From Bacteroidales bacterium (GTDB lineage Bacteria; Bacteroidota; Bacteroidia; Bacteroidales; Bacteroidaceae): a stretch of DNA of 64,000 nucleotides. The notes under the pieces were generated by a model. It ran no database searches and was not told the DNA's origin. It saw nothing but the letters and a program-made list of their open reading frames with translations. Shown here piece after piece: positions 17,956 to 26,223 of the stretch; positions within the stretch are counted from its first letter, which is position 1; every line of letters starts with the position of its first letter. The translations under genes and the position numbers were made by a program. Location of the stretch: assembly GCA_004554665.1 (NCBI GenBank), contig SFKY01000002.1:27784-91783 (forward strand). The letters run 5' to 3'.

Positions 17956-18371
17956 TCTTCGCTTGGAGTGAGATAGGGGGCAAACGCATGGTCGTAAGCT
18001 TCGCTGTGACCTAAACGGCCATGGATGAGTACAACGAGTTCTACCACACTGCGGAAACAAAGTTTGTCGTCAGCGGCGCGGTAGATGTCTTGGTGAAACA
18101 CGTATCTGAGCCCTTCCTTGGCGATGGCCAATCGCGAGATGAAAGTATCGTCGCAGCGCAAGGGCACCTTGTACTGCAGGTTCATCCTGGCCACCACCGC
18201 ATCGATGCCCTGCTCATGCAACTGGGCAAAACTCAGTCCTGTATGTTGCAGGAACAGGTGGCGGGTATGCTCTATATAATGCAGATAGTTGGCATTGTTG
18301 ACAATACCCTGGATATCACACTCGTAGTCTCTCACGTCCATGCGTGTCTCAAAAACGTAGTTGCTCTTCAT
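17952..18371 (-). CDS. YbgC/4HBT-family acyl-CoA thioesterase
   Basis: This is a 139-residue single hotdog domain. DVRDYECDIQGIVNNANYLH followed by YIEHTR is the 4-hydroxybenzoyl-CoA thioesterase-type active-site helix, with Asp19 in the catalytic position. The strand VPLRCDDTFISRLAIAKEG follows. It likely hydrolyses a cytosolic acyl-CoA; the substrate is unknown. It is the first gene of a run with dprA (4-bp overlap), dusB and possibly GH106. Confidence 0.85.
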   Translation of the reverse strand: MKSNYVFETRMDVRDYECDIQGIVNNANYLHYIEHTRHLFLQHTGLSFAQLHEQGIDAVVARMNLQYKVPLRCDDTFISRLAIAKEGLRYVFHQDIYRAADDKLCFRSVVELVVLIHGRLGHSEAYDHAFAPYLTPSEE

Positions 18372-18440
18372 TTATATATATATTTCCTTTCAGTTTAACC
18401 GTTTTGTTTCGTATCAGAGTCGGACGCTGAATGGCACCTC

Positions 18441-18530
18441 AGACGGACGCACGAACGTGCGTCCCTACACATTCACCCTTTTACCTTTTTACCTTTTTAC
18501 CTTTCACCCCTCCCCTTTTTACCTTTAATA
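18441..18530. repeat. GGACGCACG repeat copy b plus polypyrimidine tract
   Basis: GACGGACGCACGAACGTGCG (18443-18462) then TCCCTACACA is the reverse complement of the 237-256 repeat and contains the dyad GGACGCAC/GTGCGTCC. Adjacent 18475-18530 is built of CCTTTTTA-type direct repeats, running into the last codons and stop of the DUF2851 gene. Confidence 0.55.
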
Positions 18531-19810
18531 AACTCGTATCCAAACCGGCATCTCAGGCAGTCCTTACGGTCACAATACTCGGTCTTGAGCTGTATCAGTG
18601 CCTGCGAGTCTCCGGCATGCGCCACTTTCAGCCCGCACTCCCGCCACATTCTGACGATATGGTTATCCTCGGCGCGCAGTTCTTCGAGCAGGCTGTATGC
18701 CCTGTCGCAGAGTGCCTCTGCCCCCTTGTGCCGGCCATAAGCAAAGAGCATGGGGATGGCGGTATTGATCATCAGCAGATTGAGCGATGCTGCCGACAGC
18801 GTCTTGTCGCTCGGCTCACAGGGAGCGCCAAATGTGTAGTGATTCTGCCAATAAGGGGTGACCGAAGTGCGCAATGTGTCGGCCAATTCTTTCGCTGACT
18901 GGCATGCGAGCACCTGGCTCAGTCCCGCGCGGCGCTCATAGTAGAGCCGGGCCAACTGCGAAAGCCGTATGTGCGGAAAATTCTGGGGGCGCAACCGCAG
19001 GAAGCGCCACTGGTGGCAGTCGATGGGCTTGAGGCCGAACTTGTGGGCCAGATATTGGTATTCGCGCTGTAACTGCGAGAAGTAACCGTCGGCCAGCGCA
19101 TCAGCTCTATGGCGCTCGGGTATGGCTTCGGGTTGCAGCAGACCAGCCTGTCCCATGAAGATGGCTTCTATCTGGAAGAGGTCGTCGCGGTGATGGTCCA
19201 CAGCATGCAGGGGAATGGTGGCGGCCCATGCCTCAAAGGCATCGCCGTTGACCCCGAATCCGTAGTTGCGGGCCAGCGTTGAGAAGTAGGCGGCCTCCCA
19301 CGAACCCTCGCAACGTGCCAACCGTTCGCCGATGGACTGCGTCTTGCGCTCCAACCGCTCTATCAGCAGCGCACTCAGCCACCCATGCACGGTGAGCGGA
19401 CTGAGAAGGGGAATCACCTGATGGCAAGGCACCCGATGGTCTGTGGCCACCAGTTCTTGATAATGGTCAGTGACCGATTGCGGGACGGGCAGTTCCATCT
19501 GTGGGATAGAGTGGCCGTTGGCCGTCCTTACCTCGGTGTCCACCACTTTGGCCACATGCAGCACCACGTTGTCGTACTTCGGGTCGTGGTCGTGGCCATG
19601 ACGGTACCAGTCGGATGCCTGCCCGTGTATCTCCACATTGCCCACCCACAGGGTTTCTCCGATACGTACCTTGGCATTGAAGAAGTCGGGGCCGGCGTGC
19701 CGGTTAGGCAGACCCGTGTCGATCACCTCGACTGGCAGGCCGTCGGTGGTCTTCATCTCGCCCAGCGGAAACAGTTTGTGTTTCCAAACATAGTGTAACA
19801 ATTCCTCCAT
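18497..19810 (-). CDS. DUF2851 family protein
   Basis: The protein has 437 residues with no signal peptide. The N-terminus MEELLHYVWKHKLFP, then GLPNRHAGPDFFNAKVRIG, WVGNVEIH and YDNVVLHVAK is the DUF2851 signature, common in Bacteroidota and of unknown function. Near the C-terminus, Cys residues cluster in YCDRKDCLRCRFGYEFI, a possible metal-binding site. The last residues (KGKKGRGER) are encoded by the polypyrimidine repeat tract, so length may vary between strains. Confidence 0.85.
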   Translation of the reverse strand: MEELLHYVWKHKLFPLGEMKTTDGLPVEVIDTGLPNRHAGPDFFNAKVRIGETLWVGNVEIHGQASDWYRHGHDHDPKYDNVVLHVAKVVDTEVRTANGHSIPQMELPVPQSVTDHYQELVATDHRVPCHQVIPLLSPLTVHGWLSALLIERLERKTQSIGERLARCEGSWEAAYFSTLARNYGFGVNGDAFEAWAATIPLHAVDHHRDDLFQIEAIFMGQAGLLQPEAIPERHRADALADGYFSQLQREYQYLAHKFGLKPIDCHQWRFLRLRPQNFPHIRLSQLARLYYERRAGLSQVLACQSAKELADTLRTSVTPYWQNHYTFGAPCEPSDKTLSAASLNLLMINTAIPMLFAYGRHKGAEALCDRAYSLLEELRAEDNHIVRMWRECGLKVAHAGDSQALIQLKTEYCDRKDCLRCRFGYEFIKGKKGRGER

Positions 19811-19837
19811 GATGCCTTGGAAAACCTATATAGACTG

Positions 19838-19845
19838 CAAATCTA
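19838..19845 (-). promoter_or_regulatory. -7 box for the DUF2851 gene
   Basis: Read on the minus strand the element is TAGATTTG, matching TAnnTTTG, about 28 bp upstream of the start codon. Confidence 0.45.
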
Positions 19846-19919
19846 CTAAATTTTTCGGAATGTTTGAAAGAAAAAGAAAAATAAATCGGGCAATCTTCCT
19901 CATTCTCGCTTTTTATGCG

Positions 19920-19927
19920 TACCTTTG
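19920..19927 (+). promoter_or_regulatory. -7 box for dapB
   Basis: TACCTTTG matches the Bacteroidetes -7 consensus. It implies a leader of about 135 nt before dapB. No known riboswitch fold was recognised in that leader. Confidence 0.5.
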
Positions 19928-20070
19928 CCCTTTGTCAGGCCCTTGTGTTTCAAGAGCTCTGGCCGCAGAGATGCCATTTGTTTGCACTGCGCGAGGGCGA
20001 TAGACACGCCGTCCCGCAGGTTGAGGCATGTCTGCCGACGACGGTTCGGTATAAACTATCAAGACGAAAT

Positions 20071-20826
20071 ATGAAATTAGCACTAATCGGTTACGGCAAA
20101 ATGGGCCACATGATTGAGGAAATCGCCAAGCAGCGTGGCCACGAGATTGTGAGTATCATAGACATAGACAATCAAGACGACTTCGATTCGCCTGCATTCG
20201 CTTCTGCCGATGTGGCCATCGAGTTTACCAATCCCACAGCAGCCTACAACAACTATCTGCGCGCCTTCAAGCATGGCGTGAAGGTGGTGAGTGGCAGCAC
20301 AGGATGGATGAATGAGCACAAGGAAGATGTGATGGCGCTGACCAAGGACGGTGCGCATACGCTGTTTTGGGCTTCCAACTTCAGCATTGGCGTGGCCATC
20401 TTCTCAGCGGTAAACAAGTATCTGGCCAAGATTATGAATGGTTTCCCCCAGTATGACGTGCGCATGGAGGAGACTCACCATATCCACAAGTTGGACGCTC
20501 CCTCAGGCACTGCCATCACGCTGGCCGAGGAACTGATAGACAACTTGGACCGTAAGAACAAGTGGGAGAAGGGCCTGCAGATAGCCCCCGACGGCACGGC
20601 GAGCGGCTCCAACGAGGTCGAGGCCGACAGCTTGGCCATCGAGAGCATCCGCCGCGACGAGGTGCCCGGCATACACAGCATCATCTACGACTCTGAGGCC
20701 GACCAGATTACCATTACCCACGACGCACACTCACGCCGGGGCTTTGCGCTCGGTGCCGTGCTGGCCGCAGAGTACACTTACAACCACGAAGGACTGCTCA
20801 CCACATCGGACCTCTTTAAATTCTAA
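20071..20826 (+). CDS. dapB: 4-hydroxy-tetrahydrodipicolinate reductase
   Basis: The 251-residue NAD(P)H-dependent enzyme of the diaminopimelate/lysine pathway has an N-terminal dinucleotide-binding GYGKMG (residues 7-12), VAIEFTNP, SGSTGW, and the substrate segment EETHHIHKLDAPSGTA with the catalytic His/Lys cluster. The start at 20071 begins directly with the Rossmann strand (MKLALIGYGKMG); the frame upstream belongs to the leader. It is 7 bp before lepB and probably shares its transcript. Confidence 0.95.
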   Translation: MKLALIGYGKMGHMIEEIAKQRGHEIVSIIDIDNQDDFDSPAFASADVAIEFTNPTAAYNNYLRAFKHGVKVVSGSTGWMNEHKEDVMALTKDGAHTLFWASNFSIGVAIFSAVNKYLAKIMNGFPQYDVRMEETHHIHKLDAPSGTAITLAEELIDNLDRKNKWEKGLQIAPDGTASGSNEVEADSLAIESIRRDEVPGIHSIIYDSEADQITITHDAHSRRGFALGAVLAAEYTYNHEGLLTTSDLFKF

Positions 20827-20833
20827 GACCGCC

Positions 20834-22282
20834 ATGATAGACAAGGAAAAAGCCAAACTCAACATGAATGTGCAGTGGATGAAGTTCCTGGGCGTGCTCG
20901 TGCTGTACCTGCTCTTCCTCGTTTGGGTCAAGAGCTGGCTGGGACTCATCGTTGTCCCCTTTATATATGATGTGTATATCACCAAGAAGATACGCTGGCA
21001 GTGGTGGAAGGATGCCGAAGGCCCCGTGCGCTTCGTCATGTCGTGGGTAGACGCGCTGGTCTTTGCACTGGTGGCCGTCTACTTCATCAACCTCTATTTC
21101 TTCCAGAACTATGTGATACCGTCAAGCTCGTTGGAGAAGTCGCTCCTCACGGGAGACTACCTGTTTGTGAGCAAGGTGAGCTATGGCCCCCGCATCCCGC
21201 AGACCCCGCTTACCATGCCGCTCACGCAGCATACGTTGCCCGTCTTCAACACCAAGAGTTATATTGAGTGGCCCCACTGGGACTATCGCAGGGTGAAAGG
21301 ACTGGGCGATGTGCGGCTCAACGACATTGTGGTCTTCAACTATCCTGCCGGCGACACCATCGTCACCGACATGAAGTGGCAGTCTTCTGACTATTATCTG
21401 ATGGCCTACTCGTTCGGCCAGCAGATTTATGAGCAAAACAATGGTGCGCCAGTGGATGTGGCCAACCTCAATCCGCAGGAGCAGCGCGACTATTTTGCCC
21501 GTATCTATACCCTCGGCCGCAACTATATCGCTAACAATCCGAGTGAATATGGCGATATAGACAGCCGGCCTACCGATCGTCGCGAGAACTATGTCAAGCG
21601 TTGCGTGGGTCTCCCCGGGCAGACGCTCCAGATCAAGGACCGCATCGTCTATCTTGACGGAAAACCCAACAAGGAGCCCGAAAACGTGCAGTACACCTAT
21701 AACCTGAAGTTGAAAAAGGAAATTCCCGATGAACTGATGAAGCAGCTTGGCATCTCGATGGAAGACCTTGCCAGTCTCAACCAGAATGGTTACCTGCCGC
21801 TGACCAAGGCTGCTGTCAAGGCATTGCAGCAGCGCCGCGACCTGGTGGAGCACTTGTCGCTCAACCGCGAAGCCTATACGGGCGACCTCTATCCCCTCAA
21901 CGCAGTGACGGGATGGACCCGCGACAACTATGGACCGATATGGATTCCCAAGAAAGGGGCTACCCTACAGCTCAACGAGAAGAATATTGCTATCTATGAG
22001 CGTCCCATCCGCGTGTACGAGGGCAACCAGCTCGACGTGAAGCACGGTCAGATCTATATCAATGGCAAACTGGCCCACAGTTATACCTTCCAGATGGATT
22101 ATTACTGGATGATGGGAGACAACCGTCACAATTCGGCCGACTCGCGTTACTGGGGATTTGTGCCCGAAGACCATATCGTGGGCAAACCGCTGTTTGTCTG
22201 GTGGAGCTCCGACCCTGATCGTCACGGATTTGGCGGCATACGCTGGAACCGGATCTTCAAGTGGGTGGACAATATCAAATAA
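20834..22282 (+). CDS. lepB: Signal peptidase I
   Basis: The 482-residue membrane protease has N-terminal hydrophobic segments (about 15-45 and 75-92), then box B VIPSSSLEKSLLTGD with catalytic Ser99, and box D YVKRCVGLPG with general-base Lys255. It closes with WMMGDNRHNSADSRYWGFVP. Compared with the roughly 320 residues of the E. coli enzyme it carries large inserts between the boxes, including QLGISMEDLASLNQNGYLPL, as is usual in Bacteroidales. It cleaves Sec signal peptides on the periplasmic side. A degenerate paralogue follows 12 bp later. Confidence 0.95.
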   Translation: MIDKEKAKLNMNVQWMKFLGVLVLYLLFLVWVKSWLGLIVVPFIYDVYITKKIRWQWWKDAEGPVRFVMSWVDALVFALVAVYFINLYFFQNYVIPSSSLEKSLLTGDYLFVSKVSYGPRIPQTPLTMPLTQHTLPVFNTKSYIEWPHWDYRRVKGLGDVRLNDIVVFNYPAGDTIVTDMKWQSSDYYLMAYSFGQQIYEQNNGAPVDVANLNPQEQRDYFARIYTLGRNYIANNPSEYGDIDSRPTDRRENYVKRCVGLPGQTLQIKDRIVYLDGKPNKEPENVQYTYNLKLKKEIPDELMKQLGISMEDLASLNQNGYLPLTKAAVKALQQRRDLVEHLSLNREAYTGDLYPLNAVTGWTRDNYGPIWIPKKGATLQLNEKNIAIYERPIRVYEGNQLDVKHGQIYINGKLAHSYTFQMDYYWMMGDNRHNSADSRYWGFVPEDHIVGKPLFVWWSSDPDRHGFGGIRWNRIFKWVDNIK

Positions 22283-22294
22283 ACCACATCATTC

Positions 22295-22831
22295 ATGAGG
22301 GATGCCGTTAACACCGTATTGGCATTGGCCTGCGCAGCAGTGTTCATCCTGCTGGTGCGGGCCTTGGCAGTCACGGTCTACGCCATCCCCGACAATCTCC
22401 TTGCCCCCCATCTCGTAGCAGGAGACAGGGTGCTGGTCAACCGCTGGAGCTATGGGCTCCGTACGGGGGGCGATTCTATCTTCAGATATACCCGTTGGAT
22501 GAAATCACCCGTCAAAAAAGGCGATTTCATCGCTTTCAACAGTCCTGCAGACTCCACGCGCCGTATCTCCGCACGCCCCGTGCTCATGGGTCGGGTGGTC
22601 GCTGTACCCGGCGATACCATCACTGCTTACGGCAAACGATTTGTCATCCCCGACCGTTATCAGATCTGTACATGCAGACCTGTCGCCAGCCACTATCTTG
22701 TGGGCACCGACAGCGCGTCGCACCGGCTTCTCGTGCATGAGCAGCATATCATTGGGCGGGCATTCCTGATACTGTACAACTTCCAAAACAAGCGATTCCA
22801 TCGGCAACGATGGCTCAAAACCCTCCCATGA
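22295..22831 (+). CDS. Signal peptidase I homologue lacking the catalytic dyad
   Basis: The protein has 178 residues with one N-terminal membrane helix. It aligns without gaps to the preceding LepB over box B: VIPSSSLEKSLLTGDYLFVS against AIPDNLLAPHLVAGDRVLVN. This puts Leu35 in place of the nucleophilic Ser. In box D, YVKRCVGLPG corresponds to LMGRVVAVPG, so the base Lys is Gly99. The GDN of box E is also absent. It is therefore probably not a protease by the S26 mechanism. It lies between lepB and a WbqC-like gene (4-bp overlap), suggesting a conserved accessory role in secretion. Confidence 0.8.
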   Translation: MRDAVNTVLALACAAVFILLVRALAVTVYAIPDNLLAPHLVAGDRVLVNRWSYGLRTGGDSIFRYTRWMKSPVKKGDFIAFNSPADSTRRISARPVLMGRVVAVPGDTITAYGKRFVIPDRYQICTCRPVASHYLVGTDSASHRLLVHEQHIIGRAFLILYNFQNKRFHRQRWLKTLP

Positions 22832-23439
22832 CCACTGCCATTCTCTCCGCTGCCTATTTCGGTCCCGTACAATGGTATCAGAAACTGAACCGCTACGACC
22901 GATGCCTGATAGAGTGTCACGACCACTATATCAAGCAGACCTATCGCAACCGCTGTACCATCGCCACCACGCAGGGGATGCAGACCCTCTCGGTGCCCAT
23001 CGAGCGCTACGACGGGCTCAAGTGCGCCATGCGCGACATACGGGTGAGCGACCACGGCAACTGGCGGCATCTGCACTGGAACGCCTTGATGTCGGCCTAC
23101 GGCGAGAGTCCTTTTTTCGAATATTATGCGGACGATATCCGTCCGTTTTTTGAGAAACGGTGGGAGTTCCTGTTCGACTTCAATATGGAGATAACCTTCA
23201 AAATGTGCGAACTCATCGATATCCGTCCCACCATCTCCACCACCGATACCTATGTGGCCGACACAGCCGGCATGCACGATTTTCGCGATGCCATCCGCCC
23301 CAAGCATCCGCTGCCGGATGAGCAGTTTGTCCCTACGCCTTATTACCAGGTCTACAGGCAGAAACATGGTTTCCTGCCCAATCTGAGTGTCCTCGACCTG
23401 CTCTTCAACGAGGGCAACGAGGCTGTCTTCTATCTCTAA
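22828..23439 (+). CDS. WbqC-like family protein
   Basis: The 203-residue protein begins MTTAILSAAYFGPVQWYQKL, the WbqC-family N-terminus, and contains a conserved THWxxL-type segment (WRHLHWNALMSAYGESPFF). WbqC proteins occur in polysaccharide and other operons, but their reaction is not established. The start at 22828 gives an ATGA overlap with the preceding stop; a Met six codons upstream (22810) is also possible. It is the last gene of the dapB-lepB run. Confidence 0.75.
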   Translation: MTTAILSAAYFGPVQWYQKLNRYDRCLIECHDHYIKQTYRNRCTIATTQGMQTLSVPIERYDGLKCAMRDIRVSDHGNWRHLHWNALMSAYGESPFFEYYADDIRPFFEKRWEFLFDFNMEITFKMCELIDIRPTISTTDTYVADTAGMHDFRDAIRPKHPLPDEQFVPTPYYQVYRQKHGFLPNLSVLDLLFNEGNEAVFYL

Positions 23440-23541
23440 TCCCTGCTTGGGCGAGGCTTTGTGACTTGTCAACAAAGCCAAAAGTTGTGTTAAAGAGCCC
23501 AAATTTACGGTTCTTGTAGAATATAATTCGTATTTTTACCC

Positions 23542-23549
23542 TATATTTG
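23542..23549 (+). promoter_or_regulatory. -7 box for the DUF3332 gene
   Basis: TATATTTG, 24 bp upstream of the start codon, matches TAnnTTTG. A TTG is found at 23514-23516, slightly farther upstream than the usual spacing. Confidence 0.5.
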
Positions 23550-23572
23550 CAAATAACTAAAATGGTAAAATT

Positions 23573-24121
23573 ATGAAAAAGCATCTGAAACTCACTACAT
23601 TCCTATTCGCAGGCATGTTGCTTTGCAGCTCCTGTATCGGCTCTTTCGGCCTTTTCAACAGGGTATTGGATTGGAACAAAGACGTAACAGGCAATAAGTT
23701 CCTCAACGAGCTTATCTTTATCATTATTTCGCCGGCATACGCAGTCTGCGGGACCGCCGACTTGCTCATATTCAACACGGTAGAATTCTGGAGCGGCAGC
23801 AATCCGCTGGCCAAGAACGTGGGCAAAACCCAGCAGGTGATGGGGCAGGATGGCAAATACTATGCGGTGAAGACCCTCCAAGACGGCTATGAGATTACCA
23901 AGCCCGATGGCGAGATGCTCAAGTTTCTCTATGATAAGGAGACAGACAGCTGGTCGCAGGTGGAAAACGGCCAGACCAAGGAGATTTTCCGCTTCAATGC
24001 CGATGGCACCGTCAAGGCCACACTGCCCACAGGCGAGCAGATGGACGTGACGCTCAATGAGGCCGGCCTCTACAAGGTTCGCACTGCCTTGGGAGACGGC
24101 AACTATTGGGCTTGTCGGTAG
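23573..24121 (+). CDS. DUF3332 family lipoprotein
   Basis: The protein has 182 residues with lipobox LLCSSC (Cys21). A DUF3332-type N-terminal half follows (GSFGLFNRVLDWNKDVTGNK, FLNELIFIIISPAYAVCG), with two hydrophobic stretches. The C-terminal half is a beta-rich tail with turn repeats (DGKYYAV, DGYEITKPDGEML, ADGTVKATLPTGE). Function is not known; it is expected at the envelope. It is a monocistronic unit with its own promoter and terminator. Confidence 0.75.
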   Translation: MKKHLKLTTFLFAGMLLCSSCIGSFGLFNRVLDWNKDVTGNKFLNELIFIIISPAYAVCGTADLLIFNTVEFWSGSNPLAKNVGKTQQVMGQDGKYYAVKTLQDGYEITKPDGEMLKFLYDKETDSWSQVENGQTKEIFRFNADGTVKATLPTGEQMDVTLNEAGLYKVRTALGDGNYWACR

Positions 24122-24162
24122 TATCCAGCACCGCACATCGGTGCGGTGAGTATCAATCCCTC

Positions 24163-24212
24163 AACAGGCTTTGCAAGTATGTCCCAACATAGTTGCAAAG
24201 TCTGTTTCTTTT
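24163..24212 (+). terminator. Terminator after the DUF3332 gene
   Basis: AACAGGCTTTGCAA (24163-24176) pairs with TTGCAAAGTCTGTT (24193-24206), 14 bp including one G-T wobble, followed by TCTTTTG. A shorter hairpin, CACCGCAC/GTGCGGTG (24129-24148), precedes it. Confidence 0.7.
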
Positions 24213-24233
24213 GTGTATGTCTATGGGGGTTGT

Positions 24234-24280
24234 GCCCTCACCCTATCCCTCGCCCCGTGGGAGAGGGATAGGGTGAGGGC
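24234..24280. repeat. Perfect 18-bp inverted repeat with GCCCTCACC core
   Basis: GCCCTCACCCTATCCCTC (24234-24251) and GAGGGATAGGGTGAGGGC (24263-24280) are perfectly complementary with an 11-nt loop. There is no T tract on either side. The end sequence resembles the hairpin at 12438-12494. It is probably a dispersed repeat unit rather than a terminator. Confidence 0.65.
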
Positions 24281-24397
24281 TCCATTTGGGCACAGAATTG
24301 GACAATTGCAAGAATAGCAAAAGGGCTGAAAGGTGATGGAATCCCATTCCCTGCACTCTGTCAATAAAAATCATTCGGCAGTGGAAGCTGCCGTCCG

Positions 24398-25294
24398 CTA
24401 ACTGCGTCGGTACTCGGTGGGGGAGAGACCGGTGTGTTCCTTGAAGAATTTGCCAAGGAAACTTTGGTTAGGGAACTGTAGCGTGCGAGCAATCTCCTTG
24501 ATGGACATACGCGAGTTTTTGAGCAGGATGCGTATCTCCATCACCACATAGTTGTCTATCCACTCATTGGGTGTGCGGCGGCTCACTTGGCGCACGCTCT
24601 CCGATAGGTATTTGGGAGTGATACACAGTTGCTGGCTGTACCATCCCACACGCCGCTCGCTGCGGAAATGCTGCTCCACCAAGCGGATGAAATCGCTGAA
24701 AAGCAGTTCTGCCCTCGACAGCCGCTTGTCGCTGTTCTGCATGATGCGGTAGATGGTGTTGCCGAGATCGTAGATCATAGTGGCGATGGTCATGCGCACC
24801 ACGTCGCGACGGAAGCGGTGTGCCGTGTCGTCTATCTTGTTTTTCAGCATGCGGAAGTAGCTCAGGAAGGTATCGGCCTCGTTGCTGTCGAGCATGGAGA
24901 CGGGATGTGTGCGTGCAAAGAGGAAAAGCGAGGAAAGTTCGTGTAGTTCCTTGGCGGTCTCGCTATAGAAATCGGGCGAGAGCATGAAGCCGACTCCCTT
25001 GAAGTCGGGACTCAGCAGATAGTTGTCCACCACCTGTCCCGGACTGATAAGGATGACGGTGTGCGGCGTGCATGTGTGCTGCACGGTGTTTACCTCGTGC
25101 CGAATTGTGCCCTGCAGGCATAGCCCCACAAAGATACACCCCATGCGTCTGGGCTCGGTCGGAAACGGCAGCTTGGCCAGTTCCTCGAAGAGGATGATGT
25201 CCTCGTCGATGTGGCTTGCCACACATTTGGTCATTGTGGAGGCGATGGTGATGTCGGAGTAGTCGGTGTTGCTGTTCATCATTATCCTTGTCAT
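24398..25294 (-). CDS. AraC-family transcriptional regulator
   Basis: The protein has 298 residues. An N-terminal sensory cupin-like region contains HTVILISPGQVVDN. The C-terminal AraC double helix-turn-helix (about 200-298) shows QLCITPKYLSESVRQVSRRT and IKEIARTLQFPNQSFLGKFF, ending TGLSPTEYRRS. It is the last gene of a tight operon (3-bp gap to the GH78-like gene, which is 5 bp from GH95), so it probably responds to the sugar handled by these enzymes. A Met four codons in (25282) could also be the start. Confidence 0.88.
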   Translation of the reverse strand: MTRIMMNSNTDYSDITIASTMTKCVASHIDEDIILFEELAKLPFPTEPRRMGCIFVGLCLQGTIRHEVNTVQHTCTPHTVILISPGQVVDNYLLSPDFKGVGFMLSPDFYSETAKELHELSSLFLFARTHPVSMLDSNEADTFLSYFRMLKNKIDDTAHRFRRDVVRMTIATMIYDLGNTIYRIMQNSDKRLSRAELLFSDFIRLVEQHFRSERRVGWYSQQLCITPKYLSESVRQVSRRTPNEWIDNYVVMEIRILLKNSRMSIKEIARTLQFPNQSFLGKFFKEHTGLSPTEYRRS

Positions 25295-25297
25295 TGG

Positions 25298-26218
25298 TTA
25301 GGGATTCCATAGGTTGGCGGGAAGGTCGGCCAGGCCAATCCCTTCGACGCGCTGGATTTGCGATGGAGAAAAGTAGGCATCGCCCTCGACGGTCACGCGA
25401 CGGAGAAAGGCGGGCGCAAAACGGGCGCAAGCTTGCTCGTCGGTCTTTCCGCTGCATATATATTCCACATCCCCGATACGGATGCGCTCGCCGCGGCGTG
25501 CATCGCGCAGCGTGAGACGGACAAAGCCGTAGAATCCGGTGCCAAACTCGTATGCCACGCGGTTTCCCTCTATGTCGAAGTAGCGGGGGCGCAGCACGTG
25601 GGCCACTTGATAGTGCCGCAGGCTGTTGTTGGCAATATATACGCTGTCTGGAGGCAAGCAGACGATGCCCGGAGACAGCCAGCAGGCTGTGGCACACGCA
25701 TTGCGGTAAGGACTGACGTTGCCCAGATAGCGGCTGTCGTGCCGCTCGGCGCCGTCGCCGCCCAGTGTGATGCCCGCCAGTCGGCAGAGCCAGTCGCCAT
25801 CGCCGTATCGGGCAAAGGGCGTGCCGTCTCGTCGGCATCCGTACACGCAAACGGCTATCTGTCTGCGGTCTGTCTGTGGCCGGATGGGCGCATAGAGGAT
25901 GGCTATGGTGAGCGTGTCGGCGCGTGTGTAGCGGCTGATGTCGATGATGTGGGTGACGGGCTGGCCATCGTCGTTGCTGTGGGCAGGAAGCAGTGTGCTG
26001 CCGCTTACATTCGCCTCGTTGATGTACAGCTCAAACCGCCCGGTAGTTGCCACGGCGATATGGGTGTACAGTGGGCGCCGCTTGAGCAGGTACGTCTGCC
26101 GGAACCAGACAGCCGATGCCGTGTCGGTCTGTGGATGATACATCCAGCGAGTGGCAAACTCCTGTGCGTGGCAGCCCACGCTGAAGCAAAGCAGTAGTGC
26201 GATGGCGATGGTCCTCAT
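25298..26218 (-). CDS. GH78-like N-terminal beta-domain protein without catalytic barrel
   Basis: The protein has 306 residues with signal peptide to about 19 (VGCHAQ). Residues about 28-130 resemble the carbohydrate-binding sandwich at the front of bacterial alpha-L-rhamnosidases (WFRQTYLLKRRP, GRFELYINEANVSG). The C-terminal half (YEFGTGFYGFVRLTLRDARR, RIRIGDVEYICSGKTDEQ) resembles the next rhamnosidase beta domain. The protein then stops at NLWNP, before any (alpha/alpha)6 catalytic domain. It may bind glycan or be the remnant of a larger enzyme. The GH78 relation is inference from pattern. It is encoded between GH95 and AraC. Confidence 0.5.
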   Translation of the reverse strand: MRTIAIALLLCFSVGCHAQEFATRWMYHPQTDTASAVWFRQTYLLKRRPLYTHIAVATTGRFELYINEANVSGSTLLPAHSNDDGQPVTHIIDISRYTRADTLTIAILYAPIRPQTDRRQIAVCVYGCRRDGTPFARYGDGDWLCRLAGITLGGDGAERHDSRYLGNVSPYRNACATACWLSPGIVCLPPDSVYIANNSLRHYQVAHVLRPRYFDIEGNRVAYEFGTGFYGFVRLTLRDARRGERIRIGDVEYICSGKTDEQACARFAPAFLRRVTVEGDAYFSPSQIQRVEGIGLADLPANLWNP

Positions 26219-26223
26219 TGTGT

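Noticed and set aside
19934..20070. Possible lysine riboswitch in the dapB leader
   Set aside because: No recognisable conserved core or terminator/anti-terminator arrangement could be seen in this stretch.
23455..23479. GGCTTTGT/ACAAAGCC hairpin after the WbqC-like gene
   Set aside because: The stem is perfect over 8 bp but is followed by AAAAG rather than T, so it was not called a terminator.
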